A stretch of 64,000 nt of DNA, from assembly GCA_015680685.1 (NCBI GenBank), contig MNCI01012628.1, positions 1,442,652 through 1,506,651 of the forward strand. The letters run 5' to 3'. Position 1 is the stretch's first letter, and every line of letters begins with the position of its first letter. This DNA comes from Gnetum montanum (taxonomy: Eukaryota > Streptophyta > Gnetopsida > Gnetales > Gnetaceae). This document shows positions 23,319 to 33,560 of this stretch, piece by piece. The position numbers and the translations under genes were made by a program. The notes beneath the pieces were generated by a model, which was not told where the DNA came from, searched no databases, and saw only the letters and a list, made by a program, of their open reading frames with translations.

Positions 23319-26093
23319 TCATGTAGTTCCTGGTGGCGGTGGCTCCTCCATTGGTGCCTTCTCTTTGTCTTGTGCTCCAGGCTTTGAGGCTTGATGGAAT
23401 TGAAGTATGGCCTAGAGCTTCACCTCTTTGGTCCAAGGGTCTTGTGCCATCCATGCTAATGTTCCAATATTTGATGGAGTCAGCACCTCCCACAGACAGG
23501 GTAGTTGTGGAAACATCTAGTTGGCCTTAACGTACCAAGCTGCGAACACCCATCATTCCTCCTCATAGGCTCTAGCTTTATCTTTGTACTCATGAAAGTT
23601 CATTAGCCATCAAGCCAAGTCAGTTGTGACATCCTTCTATCCCTGGTAGCTAGCTTTTACCACCTCAAGTTTAGAATTTGCAACATCTAATTTCTCTACC
23701 AACTTCTTGTGCTCTACAAATTCTGCTTTGTATTTGATGTGGGTGGAAGCTACTTGCTACTCGAGCTCTGACCTTGGGTGTCTTGTTGTTAACATGGCAA
23801 GGTTGGCATATCTAAGGTTTGCCAACTCCATGTATTCTGTCAAGTCTTGAATCTACAGGTCCCGGTTCTTAACTTCCGCTTAGTGGGCGAAGGCATTGGT
23901 GTCCAATATGGCCCGCCAGTCAGTGTGTTGAGCATTGATGGTATTGATTTGGGCCTTGTCCATATGGATCTCCTTCTCCAGGATTTGTTTATACATCTCC
24001 ACCTAATTTTTGAAGTGCTCCTTCAGCTTCTTATGTCATTTAGCCTCATTCTACCACGCGCTTATCTCAATTGTCGACGTTTGACAAATGTCGTGTACCT
24101 CTTCCATCGAGAGGGTTCGATTTTCTCGAGCTAAACGGCTTACGTCTCAGTTGACCTAGATAAATTTTTCTCATAATTGATTAAAGTATTCATTGAGAAC
24201 ATTCTTTTGCTTTTCTACAGTGGTCAACCAGAGATTGTCTGTAACCAACTGCTTGTTTTCTTCTTCTAAGGCCTTGAGTGCCTTAAGATGCGCATGGGTT
24301 TACACCTGTGATGTGGAGGCATCCCAAATAGCCGTCTCCTTTTCTTCCATCACCTTCTTATTCTCTACAATTAATTTTATTAGCTGCTTGGTTCTAAAGT
24401 TTTCTAGCTGGTCTACGGGAACAAATTGCAGAGGATCCCGCTAAGCTGCTTGTAAGGCCACGAGCTGCTCTTGTAGTCTCTGCACTTCAGCTTCATCATA
24501 CTTTGTCCTTACTTCTATTAAGACCAGCTTCCCCTTTGTGGAAATGAGGTCTGATTGAATTGTTGTTACATCTTGAGGGATGTCAAACAGGGACATCATT
24601 ACTTGCCCTATTTGAAGCAATCTATCAAGCACATCCTCATGTTCTGCAGGAGTCATTGAGGTTCCGGCCAAAGTTTGAGCATCCCGTGCTCCTGAGAGAT
24701 CTGCTGGTGGCACAACAGGTACATTGAAGGATTCTTTGATGTGATCTGCTACCACATTAACAGCTCCCACAGCATTTTGGTGTTGCATGACCACCACAGT
24801 GGCCCCTTCGCCAGTTTCTAACTGCACCTGGAAATATGTCACATTTCTTGAGATCTGTTGTGACCATCTACTTTCCCATCCTCTTGTTTGAATGGAGACT
24901 TCACCCCTTATGCGATCCAATGAAATAGTAGACTACCTAGAATCATCGATGACGCCAAAGAGGTTTGCGTCATCACGACTTCCCCAACTAACCATCTCAA
25001 CGATGGCCCTAAGATGGCTCATTGACGGTCTGTAGTCTTGCAGTGGTGGCAGCTAATCTTGGCCTATGCTGGGCCCTGCTTCTTGTTGTTCTCTGGGACC
25101 TGTGGCTGGAGGTTGACTGGTTCCAACCACATGTTCTTCTTCTTATTATTCTTGTTCTAGTCTCAGCTCTTCGCCGGTGCTTTTTCTTGGAGCTGGCGCC
25201 TTCAACAATTCAGCATATGAAGCAGTTTGAGCTTTCTAAAGGATGTCATTAGTGTATCTCTAGATACCAGCACGTCGGCAAAGCTTTTTGATACGATAGG
25301 GAAAAGGCAGTGCCATCTTCCCTGTCTTTCATTCCTCGAACTGCCTCAAGATCTCTATCAAATACAGATGGGGTAGGTTAGCGTTAACCTTTCCCATCAA
25401 CACTGCACATCCTCTAGCCACATACATGGATATTCTTTTTAAGCCTTTTGTGGGGAAGAGGTGATATGTTTCGATTTTGAAGTAAATTCTCTCTTCCGTC
25501 ATCAGTTTGTCAAATTCTTTGTCTCTGCCATAAGCCTTCTCTAAGCAATCCTTTCGCACATCAGGGTATGAACGGGTAGATAACCAAGTAACCTGGGGCC
25601 CTGTATTCAGAAGGTTTAACACTTCCAAAATTGCATGTGCAAAGAAGTCAATTGTCACACCACAAATATTAACAGTGGTTCCTTGCTCCCTATTGTGCCA
25701 AAATTGGTACGTTTCTCCTAGGTACCAGGCACTGCTTTCAGAGAGGATAGGCTAAAAGGGAGACCCTTTGAGGTGATCCCTAACGGCCTCAGGAAAGAAC
25801 TCTACGAATGATTCAAAGTTCAATTCCACAATCACTGCAACGAATGTGGACTTCTCGTGGATGGCCTGAATGCATTCTTGGGGCAACATGAGTTGTTGTC
25901 CCGGTTCAAGCGCTACAGCAACTCCTCCTTCTGCCTACCTGGACCATCTGGTAGGAGGTTCATCTTGATGGATGTTGAATGATTGCTCCTCCTGTTCTTC
26001 ATGTTATTTGGCACGTCTTTGTCTTCCACCTCTTCAAGCTCGTTTGCTTCCACCTTGGGTAGGACCTTCTTATTGTCCACATTTCGGGAACAT
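23319..26093 (-). pseudogene. ORF2 of B: 925-codon accessory protein, plant-transposon-domain-like plus coiled coil
   Basis: From ATG at 26093 (MFPKCG) to TGA at 23321-23319 is 2775 nt, one frame throughout: about 28 premature stops but no net frameshift. The N-terminus is basic (SKRARRGGRQRRAK, nuclear-signal-like). Residues about 85-270 form a globular part: VELNFESFVEFFPEAVRDHL, TYQFWHNREQGTTVNICGV, ARGCAVLMGKVNANL, then ALPFPYRIKKLCRRAGI. The last motif recalls the 'putative plant transposon protein' domain (PF20167), from memory and not searched. A Glu/Gln/Pro linker follows, then about 500 residues rich in heptad-like Leu/Glu/Lys (LEEENKQLVTDNL, HKKLVEKLDVANSKLEVVK), a likely coiled coil, ending in APMEEPPPPGTT. 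No catalytic motif seen. A role in RNA packaging or particle assembly is a guess. Confidence 0.85.
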
Positions 26094-26565
26094 CTATAAT
26101 CACATGGGCCAATCATTAGTAAGGTTTTTTTAGAATTAAAGTTATACCTTAATGCTTGCCTTAATTAATGATCTTATGTTATCATATGTGATAGTACTCG
26201 AAATTTTGTAATAATGAGTCCTATGACTTAGTTGGTTTCCATTTTAGTCTCTCGGTATACCTAAGGGTTAAATGATTTTTAGGCACAATTATTCTAAGTG
26301 TTACAGTTAATTACCCTAATTGATGTCCTTTTTGCGGTGATAAATTTCAAAAAATTTAGGCACTTTTCAGCAAGTGTCTCTCCCCCACGACTAAACTAAA
26401 CACTCCGGGTTCAAGTAAGTTCAAACGGAATAAAAATCGGAGTACCAGTGAGCGAGATAGAGTGAGAAAAGTAAGGGTCGCTCAATCGCAAGTTGCAGAG
26501 AAAAATTTCAAAAACTCCCCCCGTGTGAATGAGAAAATGATGCTAAGTGTTGCGAGGGGGTTACC
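26094..26565 (-). other. Putative 5' untranslated leader of ORF2
   Basis: About 470 bp between the TATA box at 26566-26573 and the ORF2 start. In sense it contains TTAG/GTATACC and, just before the ATG, TTACTAATGA (branch-point-like) and TTATAG/ATG, so a 5' untranslated intron is possible. No coding similarity. Inference only; RNA data would decide. Confidence 0.4.
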
Positions 26566-26640
26566 TATTTATAGGTGGCAGGGACGCAATATTGCGTACG
26601 CAATATCTCATCCCTAGTGATGTGAGACACCATGAAAATA
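26566..26640 (-). promoter_or_regulatory. Internal LTR-like promoter module upstream of ORF2
   Basis: Minus-strand TATA box (TATTTATA on the plus strand, 26566-26573), and 11 bp upstream a near-palindrome ACGCAATATTGCGTACGC running to 26607. Both B LTRs have the same arrangement: TATA at 22999-23006 or 30830-30837 and a GATATTGCGTATGCAATATC-type palindrome about 16 bp upstream. The rest of the module does not match the LTR well. It suggests that ORF2 has its own promoter under the same control as the LTR. Confidence 0.6.
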
Positions 26641-28012
26641 TTGACTTTTTAAATGATTTTCTTGAAATTAACATTGGAAATTGAGGACAGTGGCTATTAT
26701 CAAGGGTTTTAGGGTAATTCTATTAATTCAAAAGGCACCATTAATGATAAGGGTGTGGATTTAATCAATAAAACCTTGGGTGGTAAGAAAAAGGGTATGC
26801 AATGGTACATTTGAACATTAAAATTCAAAGGGATAATAGTAGGGAAAGGATGTTATGAAAATTAAGCTAAGGGTGAGAAACGGTGTGTGTGCTATAGCGT
26901 AAGTGAAGATTACAAGAGATTACACAAGTGGGTCCTCCCCAAAGTAGGTTCCAACCTATATTGCCCTTGTGTAACCACACTTAAAGTGTCCATGGGCACT
27001 AGAAGGGTTAAATGTAATCCACACTAACTCCACAAAACACACACATGTAAATATCATTGGAATGAGATGAAAATTCTATGCTACACGGGACACGAGTTAC
27101 AATTACACGAACAGTGAGATGAGACGAACTATAGAAAGGGATCGTAGAGATTGGGACATGAGGTAACTAACCCAGGGCACAATGAATCCTACATGTAAGG
27201 CATGATTAAAGTTTCATTAACCTATCATTCCAAGATCAAGATCAAGTCCATGCCTCTAACCAGTGACATCACATTGTTTCATCTCATGGTGAGCAACTAT
27301 GAGAGTACCATAACAACAAGGTGTGCGATCACTTGGCGTTTTATTCAAGGGAGGAGTGACTTTTGTTTTATGGCACTTTGTTTTTCTCTTTTTTTTTCTT
27401 TCTTTTTTTTTGGAATACTGAATCTAGAGAAGCCGCCAACCTTCAAGCATGGGTGCATGTCTTTCTAGTGGGACCCCCTAGAACAGCATTGGATTTTTCA
27501 CAGTGCCCTTTTGATTACTCTTACTCCCATTTTTCATTAGATCTACAAGGATCTTAGTACAACCGCGTTGCATGATAACTCCCACAGACGTCACCAAAGA
27601 GAATCCACAAGCTCCCTTGATGTCACACCCTAATCATTCCCTCTTAGTCCATCCTTCTTCATTTTGGGTACAATGAACACAAAATTAATTTTAAGTTTTA
27701 AGAATGTCAAGAATATCACCGTACCCTCGAACAGAACCTCTTTATTTGTAGAATGGATGAGTGGGTGTAATGGGCTCACTATCCAAATAATTGATCACTC
27801 ATGACTTAATAACATAGAACACACCTCAACCAACGATCCACATGAGTGTTTTATTCGTAGATGAGATTACTTACAAAAACATAAAAAGAAAGAAACAAAA
27901 AAACACAAAAAGATAAAAAGACAAAATAAAAAGTTCAAAAAATGAGAAAATGAAAAACAAAAAGTTGTAAAATCAAAGAAAATGAAAACTATTTATTAAC
28001 CCTGCTTGTTAT
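26641..28012 (-). other. gag-to-ORF2 spacer of B, no gene
   Basis: Non-coding spacer that matches 9430-10690 of I1 in order. It contains two simple tracts, seen on the plus strand as a T-rich run (27362-27420) and an A-rich run (27880-27990). Both have counterparts in I1 (10147-10186 and 10590-10690). Short open stretches here (such as 27202-27468, plus) are antisense to the element and look incidental. Confidence 0.6.
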
Positions 28013-29975
28013 TTAGAATGGGGGATATCCCCCATAACTAATCAGTTGAGGATGGCAAGGATTAATAAATGAAGGATGAGGATCCTTGCATGTTGAAAAT
28101 ATTCGGGTTTGGTCATATTTACCCCATTGGGGTTCACACACTTGATTGTAGTAAGCATAGTGAGGCACTTTATACGATGTAGTTCCCAGATAATGAGTTG
28201 ACCCACTACGATGTTTGTGACCATTAAATGGTATGCAAGGATTAGGTTGTTGCCTTCCATGATTGTGTTCATTGGGTCATATGGTTGTTAGAGTGTTAGT
28301 TGGTGGCCCTAATGAAGTTACATGAGGCGTTGAGTTTGAAGGTAAGGGTGCACCACAGCGTGGGACTTGTGCTGGGTTGGAAGGTACAGTGGCCTCGAAA
28401 TTGTGTTGTGCCTTCTTACGGCTGTGTTTAAAGAAAGGACACTTTTGATGTTGAGGAGGCTTTTCACTGCTGTTAGGAGTAGTATCACAAGTGTTGTTCA
28501 TGGGTTGTTGCGGTGGTGCAAGCACCTTAGGAACAATTGGTGGCGATGTATAAGGAGGGAAAGGATGAGAATGTTGAAAGTTAGGAGGAGTATAAGGTGC
28601 ACAAGGTGGTGGTCGTGTTGGAGGCATGGGTTGATAGTATTGAGGAGAATGGTACTGAGGTGAGATAAAGTATGTTGGCCTAGTTGGAGAAACAGGATGT
28701 TGAACCAGATAAGCGTTTGGATCCGGATGATATGAAGGGTGCCTCCAATCTAAGGGTGGATTCCCCCACCCCCCCCATTGTTGCCACTATGATCGAACAC
28801 AGTATCTCTATACGAACTCTGGATGTAACATATTTCCCCAATGCTCCTGTAAATGTAACAATATGGGGCATTGGCCCTTGGGGTGATCGTACAGGCATAT
28901 GTTGCATTCATACGTATGATTGGCAGTTGAGCTCTTATTTTCCTTATCCCTTCTTTTCGATCATCTACTATTTCGTCCTGCTTCTTGGGTTGTCAAAACT
29001 CTATCTCCAATATTGTTGATAAATTCTCCACACTTTTGATACATCCATTCCAACATCTTATTCTAATGTTTGGTGTATTGGAAAAGATGATGCTTCCACC
29101 TTGAGATTGGTTGATTTCTCCTCTTTATGATCATGGACCTTTGTTAAGTTGAGATTTTGGTCCCATTGATGTTTTTCAACACTCTCCCATCTAGCTAATT
29201 CTCCTTCTTCTTTTGCTACCTGCTTAATAATCTCTTGGATTTGGTTGGTTCGTAGTTTGTATAGTTGACCTTGGGCATACATTCCTAAGGTCTCTCTGGT
29301 TTCATTACGTAACCCATCAATGATATGGTACATTAGCCTTTCCTTGAAAAACCCATGGCCTGGACAATTGTTTAACAATGCATAATATCTTTCTAAGGCC
29401 ATGTCCAAGGGTTCATGTTGTGCTTGTTTTCATCCTTGGATTTGTTTCCTCAAGGCTGACACTCTTGCATAGGTTTGATATTTTTCGTTAAAGACTTCTA
29501 CCATTGTTGACCAACATCGTATTGAATTTGGTTTTAACGATCTATACCATACTTTTTCTTGGTCAATGAGTGTCATGGGAAAGAGCTTAAGTTTTTGCCA
29601 ACTGTTATCAATATTATTCCATGTGCAGGCATCATAGAAGGCTTGTAAATGTTGATGCAGATCTAAGTCATAGCCTCCTGAAAATTTAGGAAAGTTATTT
29701 AAATCGAGCCTAGGTAGACGGCTCTCTTTACGATGCCTACGTGAGATTCGAATAGCCTCGTGTATTTGCATTAAGCTTGTAGTGGCCAGTGGAGGTTCAT
29801 CGTCATTAGGTAAGTTATGCTTTTGTGTGTTGGGATGATGTAGTTCTTGTTCATGTTTATAAGAAACTCCCACTTCAGGTTGTATACTCCAATCTTCATT
29901 GTCATATAGTTCATTGGTTCTCTAATGAACTTCCTCACTAAGTGTGGCATTATTATCATCTTATAGGAGAGGCAT
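28013..29975 (-). pseudogene. gag: Gag of B (broken)
   Basis: Starts MPLL at 29975, about 110 nt after the primer site, and ends ISYGGYPPF-stop at 28013. The capsid domain is almost intact at 29430-29873 (DDEPPLATTSLMQIHEAIR, FPKFSGGYDLD, HLQAFYDACTW, KLKLFPMTLIDQEKVWYRSL, NEKYQTYARVSALRKQIQG) and continues at 29058-29408 (RYYALLNNCPGHGFFKERLM, HIIDGLRNETRETLGMYAQG). The Cys-His motif CNICLYDHPKGQC lies at about 28880, followed by a Pro-rich stretch (28277-28660) and KCPFFKHSRKK. It lacks the Ser-rich N-terminal region of the I1 Gag. A few stops and at least one frameshift break it. Gag is the only particle protein in B. Confidence 0.86.
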
Positions 29976-30087
29976 TATTGTGTGTGAATTTATGTGACAT
30001 TTTATAATTACTTCTTTCTAAGAGATATATCATTAAGTTCTATACAGCGACCTTATATGATATAACTAATCTAGATAACTAGCACTG

Positions 30088-30106
30088 TCCCCGACAACGG
30101 TGCCAA
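30088..30106 (-). other. Primer-binding site of B (tRNA-Asp type)
   Basis: On the minus strand TTGGCACCGTTGTCGGGGA directly follows the 5' LTR; two transitions from the perfect complement of the plant tRNA-Asp 3' end. Same type in I1, F and, more decayed, C. Confidence 0.9.
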
Positions 30107-30971
30107 TGATGAGTGGCAAGGTACCCCTACACTCAACCATACGAATACGAGCATTCTCATGCACGATCAGGTCGAACTCCGCAGACGAACTAGTTGTGGC
30201 ACCTAGATAGTTATCCTTAGGTCGTAGTTCGTTGTCTTCCCACTTGGACTAGTATTATATTTTTCACGTATGGTTGAGTCTAGAGTGAGGTGTATGATGT
30301 GGTCCTAATCTAATGCTACTCCTGAAGGCAGTGGAAAGTAATATTAACTAAGATAATCTAGGAGAGAGAGGGTAAAAGAATCTAATCTAGCCTAAGTGCG
30401 ATGAGCATCCGTTCCTTGATCATTCGTACACATCTTGGACTTTGTGCACAACTACCACTGGGATTACCAAGCACAGATCCTAGGTACACCACTGGGATAC
30501 CAAGTAGTCACACTTAAATGCTTGTAATCAAGTTGTACTCATTCCACGTTACTAAGAGATAAGGGTGAGAGAGTATTAACTAGGAAAGCAGTAAATAGCA
30601 ATTAAATAAATAAATAACAAAGTGAATGCTGCAATGATGAAGTAATCTCGATCTTTATTGTTGGTCATGTGCGTGTCCAAGTACATCACACTCGAATAAA
30701 GGATGTCGTACAATTACATTCGCCGCACTACGGGCAGACACTGGAAAATAATCTATCTCTAGAGGGATCAAACTGCCAGAGCTTCGCTACAATCTAACCT
30801 ATGTTATGAAACAAGGGAGAGCTGCTTCTTATTTATAGACATTACGGTGGATTGCGATATCACATACATAATATTGTAGGGGAAGACGCGATATCGCGGG
30901 GGATGTGATATCACGACGGACACAATATCACGTATGCGATATCGTGGCCCATGCGATATCGCGTCCCATCA
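30107..30971 (-). repeat. 5' LTR of B
   Basis: 865 bp, partner of 22276-23154. TATA box on the minus strand at 30830-30837 is intact. The palindrome array (30841-30971) lacks 14 bp present in the 3' LTR, within the GATATCGCATACGCGATATA part. Most other differences are C/T or G/A at CpG sites. Confidence 0.92.
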
Positions 30972-31059
30972 CACAAAGCTAATGGAACCACATACTCTAG
31001 TTAAAAGAAAATGTTAAAACCAAGAATGTATAAGTATTTCAAGATAATTCACCAATGTC

Positions 31060-31079
31060 TTCCTTGGCAATGGAGCTAA
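31060..31079 (-). other. Decayed primer-binding site of C (tRNA-Asp type)
   Basis: On the minus strand TTAGCTCCATTGCCAAGGAA, recognisable as TTGGCGCCGTTGCCGGGGA with several changes. It directly follows TTATCA, the presumed end of the C 5' LTR, and precedes the leader into which B inserted. Confidence 0.65.
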
Positions 31080-31746
31080 TGATAAGGGTCTCGTAGGTTG
31101 TGTTAACGGGATTATATCATATAGAACATAGTGTAATCTAGTTGTTAACTTCTAAAGATAATGTTAATGTGAATTGTAAAGAAAAATTATGTATATCATT
31201 GTATTTAATAAATATAAAAGATATATAGTATATATAATACATGTGAAACCTATTTTTTCATAGTTTGAAAAAGAAAATATTTATGATTTTATAGTTTATA
31301 ATTTTTGTGTATTTCATAAATATAAAAATAGAGCAATTAATAACACACATGCATCATAATCCCTTGTGATATAAGTGGAAATGCTTACATAGAAAACATA
31401 AAATGACTTCTAGTCATATACTTGATGGTCTAACATCATGACATATCGTTATGACCTCCTCTAATAAGGATGAATTATTGGAACTTAACACAAGAACAAA
31501 AAATAAATAAATGAATAGGTAAGTTAATTAATGGATTCATATGATATACATGAACTTCATCCTCTTGGTGATTTTACTATTTAAGACATCTAAGTCATAG
31601 AACATATGGGAAATCATGAGCTTTGTTCATAATGTAAATCACTGGATGCTACATTGATCAAATGATTATGGACTACGAAAGCAAGACATCACTTTGACAT
31701 AGTCTAACTGCACTTGTGAAAGTGATAACTTAAAACACACATAAAA
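31080..31746 (-). repeat. 5' LTR of C (visible part)
   Basis: Begins TGATAAGGGTCTCG on the plus strand, the inverted LTR end next to the primer site. AT-rich with no gene. The copia element D appears to interrupt or abut it at 31747, so the start of this LTR is not seen. Assigned by position relative to the primer site. Confidence 0.5.
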
Positions 31747-32642
31747 TGTTGGTTTTTTAGAGTAGAAGATAATAATTTTTTATTTTTATGATATAATAGG
31801 ATTTTATTTTAATATAATATAGGAAATTTTAAGATTGATGGATAGTTGTAATGTAATTTTAACCCTAATCCATATTTATTTAATTTTTAAGGTTTTTTAT
31901 CATTGGGACTATATTGTATTATTTTTAGTAAACTTTGTCCCACTTGTCACATATATATATTTAAGGCATCCCTTAAAAATTTTTATAATTAATTTCAGCA
32001 AGAATTACACTTGTTCATTTTCAATTCATTAATTTATTAACATTCATTAACATCATTCATCATTATTTACTCAATCTTGAAAGTTGAACAACTATAATTT
32101 AGAAAAATCACTTTTTTGATTATATCTTAGTCATTGCATAATATTTTTGAGTGATTCTAAATTTATTTGAAAGCTAAAATAGGTGGCTACATGAAGCTAA
32201 AATTTCATCTTAATATCTATCGATATTTGTGAGAAATTCATTCTACAATTTGGTAGATTTTTTGAGTCCAAAAATTTTACTAGAATAAATGACAGTGAAT
32301 GATTGGATTATTTTCCCCTCATCTCATAATTATTTTATTTGATATTAAATTTATTTAAAAGCTAATACTTGTGGGAATATTTATTTAAAATTTTAGCATT
32401 AGAAACTTAACAATTTTTGAGTTATCTTTCCAATGTGTACTACCAGAACTGCTACAATTTTTAATAACTTGAATAGAACATAATAGAACCTTAGTGTTTG
32501 GATATCTTTTATAGTACTTATTTTTTTACATAATAGAAAATTTCATTAGCTTTCTAAGAATATAAATTTCATTAGCTATGAAGTAAATATAACCAAAAAA
32601 TTCTTTTTCCACTTAAAATGCTTCCAGTTAGTATTAGAGTTC
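31747..32642 (+). repeat. 5' LTR and primer site of D
   Basis: The left edge is chosen at the TGTTGG common to copia LTRs; the right edge is set by GTTAGTATTAGAGTTCC (32626-32642), a decayed form of the initiator-Met primer site TTGGTATCAGAGC. The second LTR is not in the window, so the left edge is tentative. Confidence 0.55.
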
Positions 32643-32659
32643 CATGTTCACCTACAAAA

Positions 32660-33560
32660 ATGAGTACAAAAGACATAGCTAGATGATCCATCATCTTCAA
32701 TGGCTTTCAAGATTTTAACCTATGAACAAGGATGACAAAAATCCTTCTTAAAAACAATGATAGTTTGAAAATAGTTGAAATAGGTTATCAATTCATCCAT
32801 GATTTTAAAAATTTCACTAGATTAAAAGTTAAAGAATATGAAATAAAGAAGAAGAATAAAAATTTGGCTCTCATGATGCTATTCACTAGTGTCTAATAAG
32901 TTATTTTTGGTAGATATATTCTTTATACTATTTCCAAATAAGTATGGGATAATCTCCAATTAGAATACAAGGGGATATTGAAAAATTAACAATTGTAGTA
33001 ACTAATCTACAAACAAAAATTTGATGCCCTAGAAATTGGAAGAAATGAAAGTGTTGAAGAATTCTTTATCATAATGTATAAAGCTTATGAAGAATGTGAA
33101 TATGACTATGGATATACCAATAGGGAAAAGTCCAAAAAGTTCTTCAAGCTTTCTAACTAAATCCAAGATTTGAAAACATGATGACAAGCATTACTCTCTC
33201 AAAGGACTTCAATATGCTTAGTATCAATGAATTAGTTGTTGAAGTTAGATCTCTGTAAATTATGCAGAATAACAAGTAATGTAGTGAAGATGATGAAGCC
33301 TATATAACTAATCAAAGAAGAAAAGGTAAGTAATGAAGATTTAGAGGGAGAGGAAGATTCAATTAGCAAAATAGAGATTAAGAAACAAACTCAGAAGAAA
33401 ATAATAGCTAAAATACAAGAGGAAGATGGAATCAATATGAAAGATGAAAATAGGGTCAAGACTTAGTATCATATTACAACTTCTGCAAAACAAAGGGTTA
33501 TATCATTCACCAATGTTGAAGTAGAATCGATTTTGAAATAATACATGGATAACTTCACAA
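32660..33560 (+). pseudogene. gag: Copia-type Gag of D (broken)
   Basis: Typical plant copia Gag order: LALMMLFTSV near 32865, VWDNLQLEYKG near 32945, KFDALEIGRNESVEEFF near 33015 and SKKFFKLSN near 33130. A decayed zinc knuckle (YNFCKTKGYIIHQC, first Cys lost) sits at about 33475. Gag builds the copia particle. Stops and frameshifts show it is dead. Confidence 0.78.

Larger units (their letters stand above)
22276..30971 (-). mobile_element. Element B: non-autonomous LTR retrotransposon with gag and a large ORF2 instead of pol
   Basis: 8.7 kb, LTR to LTR: 5' LTR 30107-30971, primer site 30088-30106, gag 29975-28013, spacer, promoter-like module near 26566-26607, ORF2 26093-23319, purine tract, 3' LTR 22276-23154. 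No RT, RNase H or integrase is present. Flanking CACAT (22271-22275) and CACAA (30972-30976) fit a target-site duplication with one mismatch, and removing B rejoins the leader of C to its gag. The two LTRs are very similar and differ mostly at CpG sites, so B is younger than A or C. Confidence 0.9.
15956..31746 (-). mobile_element. Element C: Athila-like Ty3/gypsy element, split by B
   Basis: Minus-strand element. From its 5' end: 5' LTR (31080-31746 and possibly beyond), tRNA-Asp primer site 31060-31079, leader, gag from 22249, pol down to about 16440, purine/GT tract, then the start of a 3' LTR (16150 down to 15956), where element A cuts in. Element B sits in the leader between primer site and gag. 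RT, RNase H and integrase resemble those of F. The left LTR fragment and the right LTR could not be aligned to each other because they cover different LTR parts, so the pairing is inferred from gene order. Confidence 0.75.

Noticed and set aside
28367-28663. A 98-codon plus-strand frame, Arg/Cys-rich
   Set aside because: It is the reverse strand of the proline-rich part of B Gag, which has homologues; no independent support.
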